DNA from: JBPCOB01 sp051000715
GTDB taxonomy: Bacteria > Actinomycetota > Actinomycetes > JALYNC01
Direction of reading: 5' to 3'
DNA: 6,912 nucleotides
Assembly: GCA_051000715.1 (NCBI GenBank)
Contig: JBPCOB010000165.1
Location: 1 to 6,912, forward strand
The notes beneath the pieces are model-generated. The model did not search any database, had not been told where the DNA came from, and saw only the letters and a list, made by a program, of their open reading frames with translations. Positions 1-5,857 of this stretch are shown one piece after another. The position numbers and the translations under genes were made by a program. Positions within the stretch are counted from its first letter, which is position 1. Every line of letters starts with the position of its first letter.

Positions 1-467
1 TGGTTTCTTCACCTCTGCGACGGGCGCTGGAGACGGCCGAGCTCGTCGGCAACCGGATCCTCGGGCTGCCGTTGGCGGTCGACGACGCCTTCCGCGAGAC
101 CGACTTCGGCGAGTGGGAGGGCGCCACCTTCGCCGAGGTGCAGGTGAAGTGGCCCGAGGAGCTGGCCGCCTGGCTGGCGAATCCTGACGTCGCGCCACCC
201 GGTGGCGAGAGCTTCGTCGCGACCGAACGCCGGGTGCGGGAAGGGTTGGGCCGGCTGCTTGCCGGCTACCGGGAGCGCACCGTGCTGGTGGTCTCGCACG
301 TGACGCCCATCAAGACACTGGTCCGGCTGGCCCTGGACGCGCCGCCGGCCGCGTTGTACCGGATGCACCTCGATCCGGGCGGGCTCTCGGCGGTCGACTG
401 GTACGCCGATGGCCCCGCCGTCGTACGGCTTCTCAACGACACGGCCCATCTGGCCGCCCTGGACTAG
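1..467 (+). CDS. Histidine phosphatase domain, 5'-truncated; probable C-terminal part of a bifunctional RNase H/acid phosphatase
   Basis: The gene enters from the left edge in the frame whose first full codon is at position 3 and ends at TAG 465-467. The visible protein starts VSSPLRRALETAE, the substrate-pocket Arg motif of the histidine phosphatase (phosphoglycerate-mutase-like) superfamily. ETDFGEWEG follows, then PPGGESF, and then VVSHVTPIKTL, which carries the second catalytic histidine (codon 297-299). The RHG motif with the phospho-accepting histidine lies upstream of the window. The tail (PAALYRMHLDPGGLSAVDWY, then LLNDTAHL) resembles the C-terminal half of the actinobacterial RNase HI-CobC-like fusion typified by M. 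tuberculosis Rv2228c. That family joins an N-terminal RNase H domain, cutting RNA in RNA:DNA hybrids, to an acid phosphatase. The RNase H half is not visible, so the fusion is inferred, and a stand-alone phosphatase cannot be excluded. An internal TTG at 72 is not a real start, because conserved motifs lie upstream of it. Confidence 0.88.
   Translation, partial: VSSPLRRALETAELVGNRILGLPLAVDDAFRETDFGEWEGATFAEVQVKWPEELAAWLANPDVAPPGGESFVATERRVREGLGRLLAGYRERTVLVVSHVTPIKTLVRLALDAPPAALYRMHLDPGGLSAVDWYADGPAVVRLLNDTAHLAALD
464..467. other. Overlapping convergent stop codons (CTAG)
   Basis: The four bases CTAG give TAG on the plus strand (465-467, end of the phosphatase gene) and TAG on the minus strand (466-464, end of the ArsB-like gene). 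The two convergent genes therefore share their last bases. No room exists for a terminator between them, and each transcript must end inside the other gene. Confidence 0.9.
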
Positions 468-1648
468 CGGCCGCTCGGGAGCAGCGCCAGCCAACTGGCG
501 ACCAGCAACAACGGCGCGCCGACGAGCCCCAGGCGGGCGAACTGCCATGCGGACACGTGCAGGCCACGGGCTCGGCAGCGATCCCGCCACAGCAGCGTGG
601 CGAGCGATCCCCAGAACAGGACCAGCGGACCGGCGTTCGTGCCGACCAGGAGTCCGAGGGTGGTCGAGCGGTGCGCTTCGGCCACCGGTTCCATCGCGAG
701 GTAGGCCGGGAGGTTGTTGATCAGGTTGCTCGCCGCGGCGCCCACACCGGCGGTGCGAAGGATGCCAAGGGCGGCACCGGAGGTGCCCGCCGCGGTGCGT
801 AGGACCGCGACCAGGCCGTGGTCGTCGGCGGCCCTGACGAGCAGAAAGAGCCCCTCGACGAGTACCACCAGCCGCCACGGCACGAGGGCGAACCGGATCG
901 CCTTCGGCCGGCGTACGGCGAAACCGGTGACCAGGACGGCGGCCCCGGCGAGGGCCACCGGCGCGACCGGGAGGTCGAGGGCGAAGCATGGTCCCAGCGC
1001 AAGGCACACGGAGGTGGCCAGCCAGAACAGGAGTCGGTCCTGCACCGGCCGCACGCGGGGGAGCGGGTAGCGCCCGGCGATCTCGCGGCGGAACCGCACC
1101 CCGAGTACGCCGGCGGTGACGAGCACTGCGGCCAGCTCCGGCAGCGCCATCCGGGCGGCGAAGCCCGGCGTCGACAGGTTCAGCCGGTCGAAGGCCAGCA
1201 GGTTGGTCAGGTTGGAGACCGGCAGCAGCAGGCTGGCCGTGTTGGCCAGCCACACCGCGGCCATGGCGAAGGGGAGCGGGGGCAGCTCCAGTTCTTCGGT
1301 GAGCCGGAGCACGACCGGCGTCAGCAGTACGGCGGTGGTGTCGAGGCTCAGCACGACCGTGGTCAGGGTGCCGAGCGCAACCACCCACAGGAACAGCCGG
1401 CGGGTGTTGCCGCCACCCAGCCGGGCTGCCCGCACCGCGGCCGCCTCGAAGGCGCCAGCCTCGTCCGCGAGCTCCGCGATGACCGTGACGCCGACCAGGA
1501 AGAGCAGTATCGGCCCCAACCGGTCGGTGACCGCGGTGGCCTCATCGAGTGGCAGCAAGCCGGTGAGGACGACGATCGCACCGAGTCCGCCCGCTACCGC
1601 CCACATCGGGTTGGACGCTACTCGTCGATGACCGTCGGCCTCCGCCAA
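464..1648 (-). CDS. ArsB/NhaD-like (SLC13, ion transporter superfamily) membrane permease
   Basis: This is a 394-residue polytopic membrane protein with about ten to twelve hydrophobic segments. Family hallmarks occur twice, as expected for its inverted repeat. The first half has SLDTTAVLLTPVVL (residues 101-114) and ANTASLLLPVSNLTNLL (135-151). The second half has SNLINNLPAYLAM (307-319), GTNAGPLVLFWGSLATLLW (336-354) and a hydrophobic C-terminal segment. These Asn/Ser/Pro-rich re-entrant motifs typify the ArsB/CitM/NhaD ion transporter superfamily, which moves arsenite, dicarboxylates or Na+. No arsR, arsC or arsA lies nearby, so arsenite export is only one possibility and the substrate is unknown. 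The start is uncertain. TTG 1648 lies 28 bp past the upstream transporter stop and gives a short cytoplasmic N-terminus. ATG 1606 would give 380 residues beginning MWAVAGG. Neither has a convincing Shine-Dalgarno. The gene probably shares a transcript with the TauE-like gene upstream. Its stop codon overlaps the convergent phosphatase stop. Confidence 0.87.
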   Translation of the reverse strand: MAEADGHRRVASNPMWAVAGGLGAIVVLTGLLPLDEATAVTDRLGPILLFLVGVTVIAELADEAGAFEAAAVRAARLGGGNTRRLFLWVVALGTLTTVVLSLDTTAVLLTPVVLRLTEELELPPLPFAMAAVWLANTASLLLPVSNLTNLLAFDRLNLSTPGFAARMALPELAAVLVTAGVLGVRFRREIAGRYPLPRVRPVQDRLLFWLATSVCLALGPCFALDLPVAPVALAGAAVLVTGFAVRRPKAIRFALVPWRLVVLVEGLFLLVRAADDHGLVAVLRTAAGTSGAALGILRTAGVGAAASNLINNLPAYLAMEPVAEAHRSTTLGLLVGTNAGPLVLFWGSLATLLWRDRCRARGLHVSAWQFARLGLVGAPLLLVASWLALLPSGR

Positions 1649-1676
1649 CCGTGGGGAGACTTGCCTGGACCATGCG

Positions 1677-2615
1677 TTACTGCGCTTCGACGATTTCCCG
1701 GAGCCTCGGGGGCCGGGCGCTCAGGCCGTTCGCCCGCCGGGCCATCATCCACACCAGCGGACCCATGACCAACGCAGCCCCGAGGATCCAGGCCACCGTG
1801 ACCGTTTCGACGTTGACCAGCTTCAACCCGGAGGCCAGCAGCACGAAGAGCAGCGCGCGCCGTACCAGGCCGCCCGGCGCCCTTGACGACACACGTGCGC
1901 CGAGGTAGACGCCCGGGATGCTGCCGATCAGCAGTGACGTCGTGATCGCGAGCTTGAAGTCGCCGAAGAGCAGGTGGCCCAGCGCAGCCGAGGCCACCAG
2001 TGGGACGGCCTGCACGAGGTCGGTGCCGACCAGCTGGCCGGCGCGCAGCTGCGGGTAGAGGATCAGCAGCATCACGATGATCAGTGAGCCGCTGCCGACC
2101 GACGTCATGCCGACCACGAGGCCACCGAGCGCGCCAATGAGCATGGTCGGAACCGGCCGGATGCTCAAGGGTTGCGGCGGTGGCACGGTGCCGCCGGCCG
2201 CCTCCAGCCTGCGGTCCCGGCCCCACTGGCGCACCTGCAGGAGCCGCTTGAAGAAGATCGACCCGCAGGCCACCAGCAGGGCGACACCCAGCGCCAGCTT
2301 GATCCGGTCCTGCACGACCTGGCCGTTGCCGAGGTGGTTGAGCACGAGTACGCCGGCGAACGCGAACGGCACCGATCCGATCACCAGCCATTTCACCAGC
2401 GACTTGTTTACGGTCCCGTGCCGCATGTGGACGGCGCTGCCGACCGGCTTCATCACGACGGCGGCGACCAGGTCGCTGGAGACCGCGGCGAGCGGCTGCA
2501 CGTGGAACAGCAGGACGAGGATCGGCGTCATCAGCGCGCCGCCGCCCATGCCGGTGAGCCCCACCGTGAAGCCGACGATCAGCCCGGCCAACGCGATGTA
2601 GAAGTCGATGTGCAC
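1677..2615 (-). CDS. TauE/SafE-family sulfite/organosulfonate (anion) exporter-like permease
   Basis: This is a 312-residue integral membrane protein of about eight hydrophobic segments. The paired half-motifs of the TauE/SafE (DUF81) family are visible: GFTVGLTGMGGGALMTP (residues 15-31) in the first half and GLVVGMTSVGSGSL (165-178) in the second. VSSDLVAAVVMKPVGS (45-60) and GTDLVQAVPLVASAALGHL (197-215) are the matching second motifs of each half. A cytoplasmic loop of about residues 122-152 is basic and proline-rich. Characterised members export sulfite, sulfoacetate or related C2/sulfur anions; the substrate here is not readable. The GTG start at 2615 is supported by GGGGA on the minus strand (plus 2624-2628), 8 nt upstream. 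The gene is divergent from the RNB ribonuclease. It is followed after 28 bp by the ArsB-like permease on the same strand, so the two are probably cotranscribed. Confidence 0.92.
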   Translation of the reverse strand: MHIDFYIALAGLIVGFTVGLTGMGGGALMTPILVLLFHVQPLAAVSSDLVAAVVMKPVGSAVHMRHGTVNKSLVKWLVIGSVPFAFAGVLVLNHLGNGQVVQDRIKLALGVALLVACGSIFFKRLLQVRQWGRDRRLEAAGGTVPPPQPLSIRPVPTMLIGALGGLVVGMTSVGSGSLIIVMLLILYPQLRAGQLVGTDLVQAVPLVASAALGHLLFGDFKLAITTSLLIGSIPGVYLGARVSSRAPGGLVRRALLFVLLASGLKLVNVETVTVAWILGAALVMGPLVWMMARRANGLSARPPRLREIVEAQ

Positions 2616-2671
2616 GATGTACGTCCCCAGTTCGAGCCGGACGCGCTGCGTCTGGAAGTCTGTCCATCAAC

Positions 2672-2677
2672 TTAGTG
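2672..2677 (-). promoter_or_regulatory. Possible -10 box (TAAGTT) for the transporter operon
   Basis: Reading the minus strand, TAAGTT (a TANNNT match) lies about 56 bp upstream of the TauE-like GTG start. No good -35 hexamer sits 16-18 bp further upstream. This is the best TANNNT in the region on that strand, but the assignment is weak. Confidence 0.22.
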
Positions 2678-2697
2678 GGGAACTGTAAGGCACGGTT

Positions 2698-2718
2698 CCG
2701 ATCCTTGGCCAAGTTCGG
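2698..2718. promoter_or_regulatory. Quasi-palindrome in the divergent intergenic region (possible operator)
   Basis: A perfect 10-bp palindrome, CTTGGCCAAG (2704-2713), is flanked by CCGA on the left (2698-2701) and TCGG on the right (2715-2718), offset by one base. The element lies between the divergent TauE-like and RNB genes, where a dimeric repressor could control one or both promoters. Palindromes of this size occur by chance in GC-rich DNA and no cognate regulator is in the window, so this is a candidate only. Confidence 0.25.
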
Positions 2719-2767
2719 TGAGCCGGGCTGTAGGTATGGCCGAATGGGTCAGCCGCCCGACGTGCGC

Positions 2768-2772
2768 AAAGG
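2768..2772 (+). promoter_or_regulatory. Shine-Dalgarno AAAGG that sets the RNB gene start
   Basis: AAAGG ends 7 nt before ATG 2780, a good spacing. Family members usually begin with a short basic N-terminus like MPVRRLRRPG. The reading frame stays open upstream to GTG 2675, and ATG 2744 is also preceded by AGG (2732-2734) at 9 nt, so a 12-residue longer form is possible. The 5' residues encoded before 2780 look unlike the family. Confidence 0.5.
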
Positions 2773-2779
2773 TGTCCCC

Positions 2780-4216
2780 ATGCCCGTACGCCGACTGCGC
2801 CGGCCGGGTCCGGCAGCCGAGCGGCTGGACCCGGCTTTCGCCGCCCTGCGTGCCGAGCTGGTAGCGCCGGCCGACTTTGCGGCCCCGGTCGAGGCTGAGG
2901 CGCAAGCGGCGGCAACAGCCGCACCGGCGGCGGTCACCCCGGAGCGACTGGACGCGACCGACGTACCCTTCGTCACGATCGATCCTGCCGGCTCCATGGA
3001 CCTCGACCAGGCGCTGCACGTCGAGCGGCGAGACAGCGGCTGGCGGGTCTATTACGCGATCGCCGACGTGGCGGCGTTCGTCCGGCCGGGCGGCGAGCTC
3101 GACTCGGAGTCCCACCGGCGCGGTGAGACTCTCTACAGCCCTGACGTCCGGACGCCGCTCTACCCGGCGGTTCTCAGCGAGGGTGCCGCCAGCCTGCTGC
3201 CGGACCAACTCCGCCCGGCGCTGCTCTGGACGCTCGACCTCGACCACCGGGCCGACCTGGCCGTGACCGACGTGCGTCGGGCCTGGGTGCGCAGCCGTGG
3301 GCAGCTGACCTACGCCGGCGTACAGGGCTCCTTGGGCGCGGACGGGGCGCCGGAGGTACTCCAGCTCCTGCGCGAGGTGGGGAAAGTGAGGCAGGCCCGC
3401 GCGCGCGAGCGGGGCGCCGTGGACCTTGGGCTGTCCGAGCAGGAAGTGGTAGCCGATCCTGCCGTCGGCTGGCGGCTGGAGTTCCGCGCCGCGCTGCCGG
3501 TGGAGGGGTGGAACGCTCAGATCTCGCTGCTGACCGGGATGGCGGCCGCCCGGCTCATGCTGGCTGCTCGCGTCGGCGTGCTGCGGACCCTGCCCCCGCC
3601 CGACCGGGCAACGATCGAGTCCTTGCGGCGCAGCGCGCTCGCGCTTGGTGTCGACTGGCCGCCCGGCCGGGCGTACGCAGAGGTGGTGAGCTCGCTGGAC
3701 GCCACGGTTCCGGCGCACGCGGCGCTGCTCGAGCTGGCGACCCGGCTGCTACGCGGCGCCGGCTATGTCGCCTTCGACGGTGCGCCCCCCGCGCAGCCGG
3801 AGCACAGCGCGGTGGCTGCCCCGTACGCCCACGCGACCGCACCACTGCGCCGGCTGGTCGACCGCTACGTCGGCGAGGTCTGCCTCGCCGTCTGCGCCGG
3901 TACGCCGGTGCCGAACTGGGTCCGGACCGCGCTGCCGGGGTTGCCCGAAGAGATGGCCGTCGCGGACCACCGGGCCCGGGCGCTCGATCACGCCGTCGTA
4001 GACCTGATGGAGGCGACCGTCCTGGCCGGTGCGGTCGGGACGACGTACGACGCGGTCGTGGTGGAGACCGGCAAGCACGGTGGCGAGGTCCAGCTGCGCG
4101 ACCCCGCCGTGCGGGCGCGTTGCGCCGGCGAGAGCTTGCCGCTCGGTCGCGAGGTGCGGGTCCGGTTGGCCGAGGCCGATCCGGCGACCCGCCGGGTGTC
4201 CTTCTCTCTGGCCTGA
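2780..4216 (+). CDS. RNB-domain (RNase II/R family) 3'-5' exoribonuclease, short actinobacterial form
   Basis: The 478-residue protein belongs to the RNase II/RNB superfamily, which degrades single-stranded RNA processively from the 3' end using Mg2+. The metal site reads FVTIDPAGSMDLDQALH: D68, D74 and D76 match the first three aspartates of E. coli RNase II (D201, D207, D209). The fourth (D210) is Gln77. YYAIADVAAFV (about 92-102) and LSEGAASLLPDQLRPALLW follow, as in the RNB core. HATAPLRRLVDRYV (351-364) holds the arginine motif equivalent to E. coli R500. Residues about 412-478 resemble an S1/OB RNA-binding domain ending in DPATRRVSFSL. The N-terminal cold-shock domains of RNase II/R are missing, so the protein is short (E. 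coli RNase II has about 644 residues). The DLDQ variant is, as far as I recall, common in actinobacterial members, so activity is probably kept. The gene is divergent from the TauE-like gene and ends 23 bp before rnpB. Confidence 0.92.
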   Translation: MPVRRLRRPGPAAERLDPAFAALRAELVAPADFAAPVEAEAQAAATAAPAAVTPERLDATDVPFVTIDPAGSMDLDQALHVERRDSGWRVYYAIADVAAFVRPGGELDSESHRRGETLYSPDVRTPLYPAVLSEGAASLLPDQLRPALLWTLDLDHRADLAVTDVRRAWVRSRGQLTYAGVQGSLGADGAPEVLQLLREVGKVRQARARERGAVDLGLSEQEVVADPAVGWRLEFRAALPVEGWNAQISLLTGMAAARLMLAARVGVLRTLPPPDRATIESLRRSALALGVDWPPGRAYAEVVSSLDATVPAHAALLELATRLLRGAGYVAFDGAPPAQPEHSAVAAPYAHATAPLRRLVDRYVGEVCLAVCAGTPVPNWVRTALPGLPEEMAVADHRARALDHAVVDLMEATVLAGAVGTTYDAVVVETGKHGGEVQLRDPAVRARCAGESLPLGREVRVRLAEADPATRRVSFSLA

Positions 4217-4219
4217 GAT

Positions 4220-4239
4220 CGCCGTACGCTGGGTCGTAC

Positions 4240-4243
<4 letters not shown>
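4220..4243 (+). terminator. Hairpin between the RNB gene and rnpB (possible U-less terminator)
   Basis: CGCCGTACG (4220-4228) and CGTACGGCG (4235-4243) pair perfectly over 9 bp around a 6-nt loop, starting 3 nt after the RNB stop. No T-tract follows, so it would be an inefficient or actinobacterial-style U-less terminator. Its 3' arm overlaps the first four bases of the rnpB P1 helix, and its loop side contains the presumed rnpB -10 box. It could instead be incidental. Confidence 0.35.
4225..4230 (+). promoter_or_regulatory. Probable rnpB -10 box (TACGCT)
   Basis: TACGCT matches the actinobacterial TANNNT -10 consensus. It would place transcription initiation at about 4237-4238, within two or three bases of the P1 5' end (4240). 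The -35 region at 4202-4207 (TTCTCT, 17-bp spacer) fits poorly and lies inside the last codons of the RNB gene. Position relative to the RNA end is the main support. Confidence 0.5.
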
Positions 4244-4651
<408 letters not shown>

Positions 4652-4670
4652 CTCCGCCGTCTGAGGGTCG

Positions 4671-4697
4671 TGCGGTTGCGCCCGCCGAACCGGCGCA
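4671..4697 (+). terminator. Weak hairpin downstream of rnpB
   Basis: Two alternative short stems lie about 20-30 bases past the RNA end. One pairs CGCCG (4683-4687) with CGGCG (4691-4695). The other pairs TGCGGTT (4671-4677) with AACCGGCGCA (4688-4697) with a bulge. No T-tract follows. It is the only structure between rnpB and the next gene that could help end rnpB transcription. The rest of 4652-4768 shows nothing I can name. Confidence 0.2.
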
Positions 4698-4768
4698 GTG
4701 GCTGCTCGCCCGTTCGAAATCCTTTGCAACCACCGGCACACGCGCGGAGTGCTTGATAACAGATCCGG

Positions 4769-4774
4769 TATCGT
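4769..4774 (+). promoter_or_regulatory. -10 box (TATCGT) for a probably leaderless transcript
   Basis: TATCGT fits TANNNT. Its last base lies 7 nt before GTG 4782, so initiation would fall on or next to the start codon. No Shine-Dalgarno precedes GTG 4782, which agrees with leaderless translation. TTGATA (4753-4758) is too close to be a standard -35, and the hexamer at the usual distance is poor. The XRE protein may autoregulate here, as is usual for such modules. Confidence 0.45.
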
Positions 4775-4781
4775 GCCACGG

Positions 4782-5120
4782 GTGACTACCGCAGCCGAGA
4801 TCTTGCGGGCGGCGCGGCGGAATGCCGGCTTGTCGCAGCGCGCCGCCGCTGCGGCGGCCGGAGTTCAGCAGCCGCTCATCGCCCGCATCGAGTCCGGCCG
4901 GGTGCAGCCTTCTCTCCCTACGCTCGAGCGGCTGGTACGGGGGTGCGCCCACGAACTTGCTCTCGACGTCTTGCCCTTGCCGGATCCGCACGACTTGTCC
5001 CTACTCCACATCACGCTCGGGCTGACACCGCAGCAGCGTGTCGATCGACTCGTCAGGCTTAACCGCACCGCCCGCGAACTGCAGGCCGCGGTCCGCGCGG
5101 TGACTTCGATGCCTCCATGA
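4782..5120 (+). CDS. Small XRE-family helix-turn-helix protein (candidate antitoxin/autorepressor)
   Basis: From GTG 4782 the protein has 112 residues. Residues about 5-60 form a Cro/C1-type helix-turn-helix: AAEILRAARRNAGLSQRAAA is followed by AAGVQQPLIARIESGRVQPS and then LPTLERLVRGCA, with the usual Q-x-x-A-x-x-x-G-V spacing and IESGR turn. The C-terminal part (LGLTPQQRVDRLVRLNRTAR, then ELQAAVRA, residues about 77-105) is predicted helical. It resembles tails seen in actinobacterial HTH proteins encoded beside nucleotidyltransferases, where it could contact the partner; that contact is inferred. GTG 4773 is a poorer start because it overlaps the presumed -10 box. The frame is open up to 4698, but that stretch has no conserved look. 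The stop TGA overlaps the next start as ATGA (5117-5120), so the two proteins are probably made in a coupled way and function together. Confidence 0.85.
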   Translation: MTTAAEILRAARRNAGLSQRAAAAAAGVQQPLIARIESGRVQPSLPTLERLVRGCAHELALDVLPLPDPHDLSLLHITLGLTPQQRVDRLVRLNRTARELQAAVRAVTSMPP

Positions 5121-5620
5121 GCGGCCCGGACTTCGATCCGATCCGGCTGCTGGGCTTACTAAACCGGCATAACGTCAGGTACGTCGTGATCGGCGGTCTT
5201 GCCGCGGTCGCGTACGGCTCCCCGTTGCCGACCTCCGACGTCGACATCACACCGGCGCGCGACCCTGCCAACCTGGAACGACTCTCGACCGCACTCAGCG
5301 ACCTGGACGCGCGAGTCCGGGTGGACGGAATACCGGGCGGCCTGGCGTTCTCGCACAGCAAGGAAAGCCTGGGTGATGTCCGGGTTCTGGACCTCGTGAC
5401 CCGGCTGGGCGAGCTCGACCTCGTGATGTCACCCGCCGGCGGCGCTGGCTTCGAGGAGCTCGCCGGCAGGCAACTCGTCGTACGGCTGCACGAGGTCGAC
5501 GTACCACTCGCTGCGCTCGATGACGTGATCGCGGCGAAGGAGGCAGCCGGACGTCCAAAGGACCGCAACTCGTTGCCGCTGCTCAGAGAACTGCGCGACC
5601 GTCTTGCTCGAGAGGCCTGA
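5117..5620 (+). CDS. Minimal nucleotidyltransferase-fold protein (MenT/AbiEii-like candidate toxin)
   Basis: The 167-residue protein has the polymerase-beta-type nucleotidyltransferase signature. VIGGLAAVAYGSPLPTSDVD spans residues 24-43: Gly-Gly 26-27 starts the motif and Asp41/Asp43 are the likely metal ligands. Asp101 in GELDLVMSP is a good third carboxylate. The C-terminal IAAKEAAGRPKDRNSLPLLR (138-157) matches the K-x4-R-x-KD-x3-L helix typical of AbiEii-like enzymes. Family members transfer nucleotides to RNA, protein or small molecules; MenT toxins add nucleotides to tRNA 3' ends. No substrate can be assigned here. The start overlaps the XRE stop (ATGA), and no Shine-Dalgarno is seen, so translation is probably by coupling. 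Codons 14-15 are TTA CTA, and codon 21 is AGG, all rare in this GC-rich background. An AbiE- or MenAT-like toxin-antitoxin function is inferred from gene order. A housekeeping or antibiotic-modifying transferase is less likely at this size. Confidence 0.82.
   Translation: MSGPDFDPIRLLGLLNRHNVRYVVIGGLAAVAYGSPLPTSDVDITPARDPANLERLSTALSDLDARVRVDGIPGGLAFSHSKESLGDVRVLDLVTRLGELDLVMSPAGGAGFEELAGRQLVVRLHEVDVPLAALDDVIAAKEAAGRPKDRNSLPLLRELRDRLAREA
5156..5158 (+). promoter_or_regulatory. In-frame TTA leucine codon (possible tRNA-level control)
   Basis: Codon 14 of the nucleotidyltransferase is TTA. I found no other in-frame TTA in the window's genes. In Streptomyces TTA codons are read only by the developmentally controlled bldA tRNA. 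Whether the same applies in this organism is unknown. Confidence 0.4.
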
Positions 5621-5722
5621 CGCAAACGCCATTAGAACGCTTCGTGCTGCCTTCACCCAGAGAACAGGAAGGAGTGGTGGACAAAGGCCGAGCGACCTTC
5701 GGGGACGTCGACATGGGCCGCC

Positions 5723-5759
5723 GCCGGGGCGCAACCGGTCTACCACCGCGCCCCACGGC
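5723..5759 (+). terminator. Strong GC hairpin downstream of the XRE/nucleotidyltransferase pair
   Basis: GGGGCGC (5726-5732) pairs perfectly with GCGCCCC (5748-5754) around a 15-nt loop. An alternative pairing gives a 10-bp stem (5723-5732 with 5748-5759) with a 2-nt bulge. It begins about 100 nt after the nucleotidyltransferase stop and has no T-tract. It is the most stable structure in the 237-bp gap before the propeller gene and could act as a U-less terminator. The remainder of 5621-5857 contains only weak open frames. Confidence 0.35.
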
Positions 5760-5804
5760 CGGTCACCACGGCCTCGGCACCTGCCGATCGCGCGCCATAG
5801 ATGG

Positions 5805-5834
5805 TTGACGGCCAGGTTCCCTCGGTGCTTCGCT
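5805..5834 (+). promoter_or_regulatory. Candidate promoter of the propeller gene (TTGACG / TTCGCT)
   Basis: TTGACG (5805-5810) is a strong -35 match. With an 18-bp spacer the -10 would be TTCGCT (5829-5834), which misses the conserved A. Initiation would fall near 5841, leaving a short leader that contains the AAGGAG ribosome site at 5846-5851, 6 nt before ATG 5858. Confidence 0.4.
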
Positions 5835-5857
5835 GAGAGGTCGAGAAGGAGCGTTTC

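Noticed and set aside
9..1388. Long minus-strand open frame of 459 codons across the phosphatase and permease region
   Set aside because: It is rich in Arg, Pro, Gly and Ala with no domain, and overlaps two genes with clear family motifs. Such shadows are common opposite GC-rich genes.
818..1768. 316-codon plus-strand open frame antisense to the ArsB-like gene
   Set aside because: Low-complexity Gly/Gln/Arg/His composition and no recognisable motif; the opposite strand has a well-supported permease.
4708..4736. tRNA-like TTCGAAAT motif followed by ACCACC, suggesting a tRNA remnant
   Set aside because: The flanking bases do not form a 5-bp T-stem, and no acceptor or anticodon arm is found upstream.
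4698..4781. N-terminal extension of the XRE protein to ATG 4698
   Set aside because: The added 28 residues look non-coding and run through the presumed -10 box; GTG 4782 fits the HTH family start.
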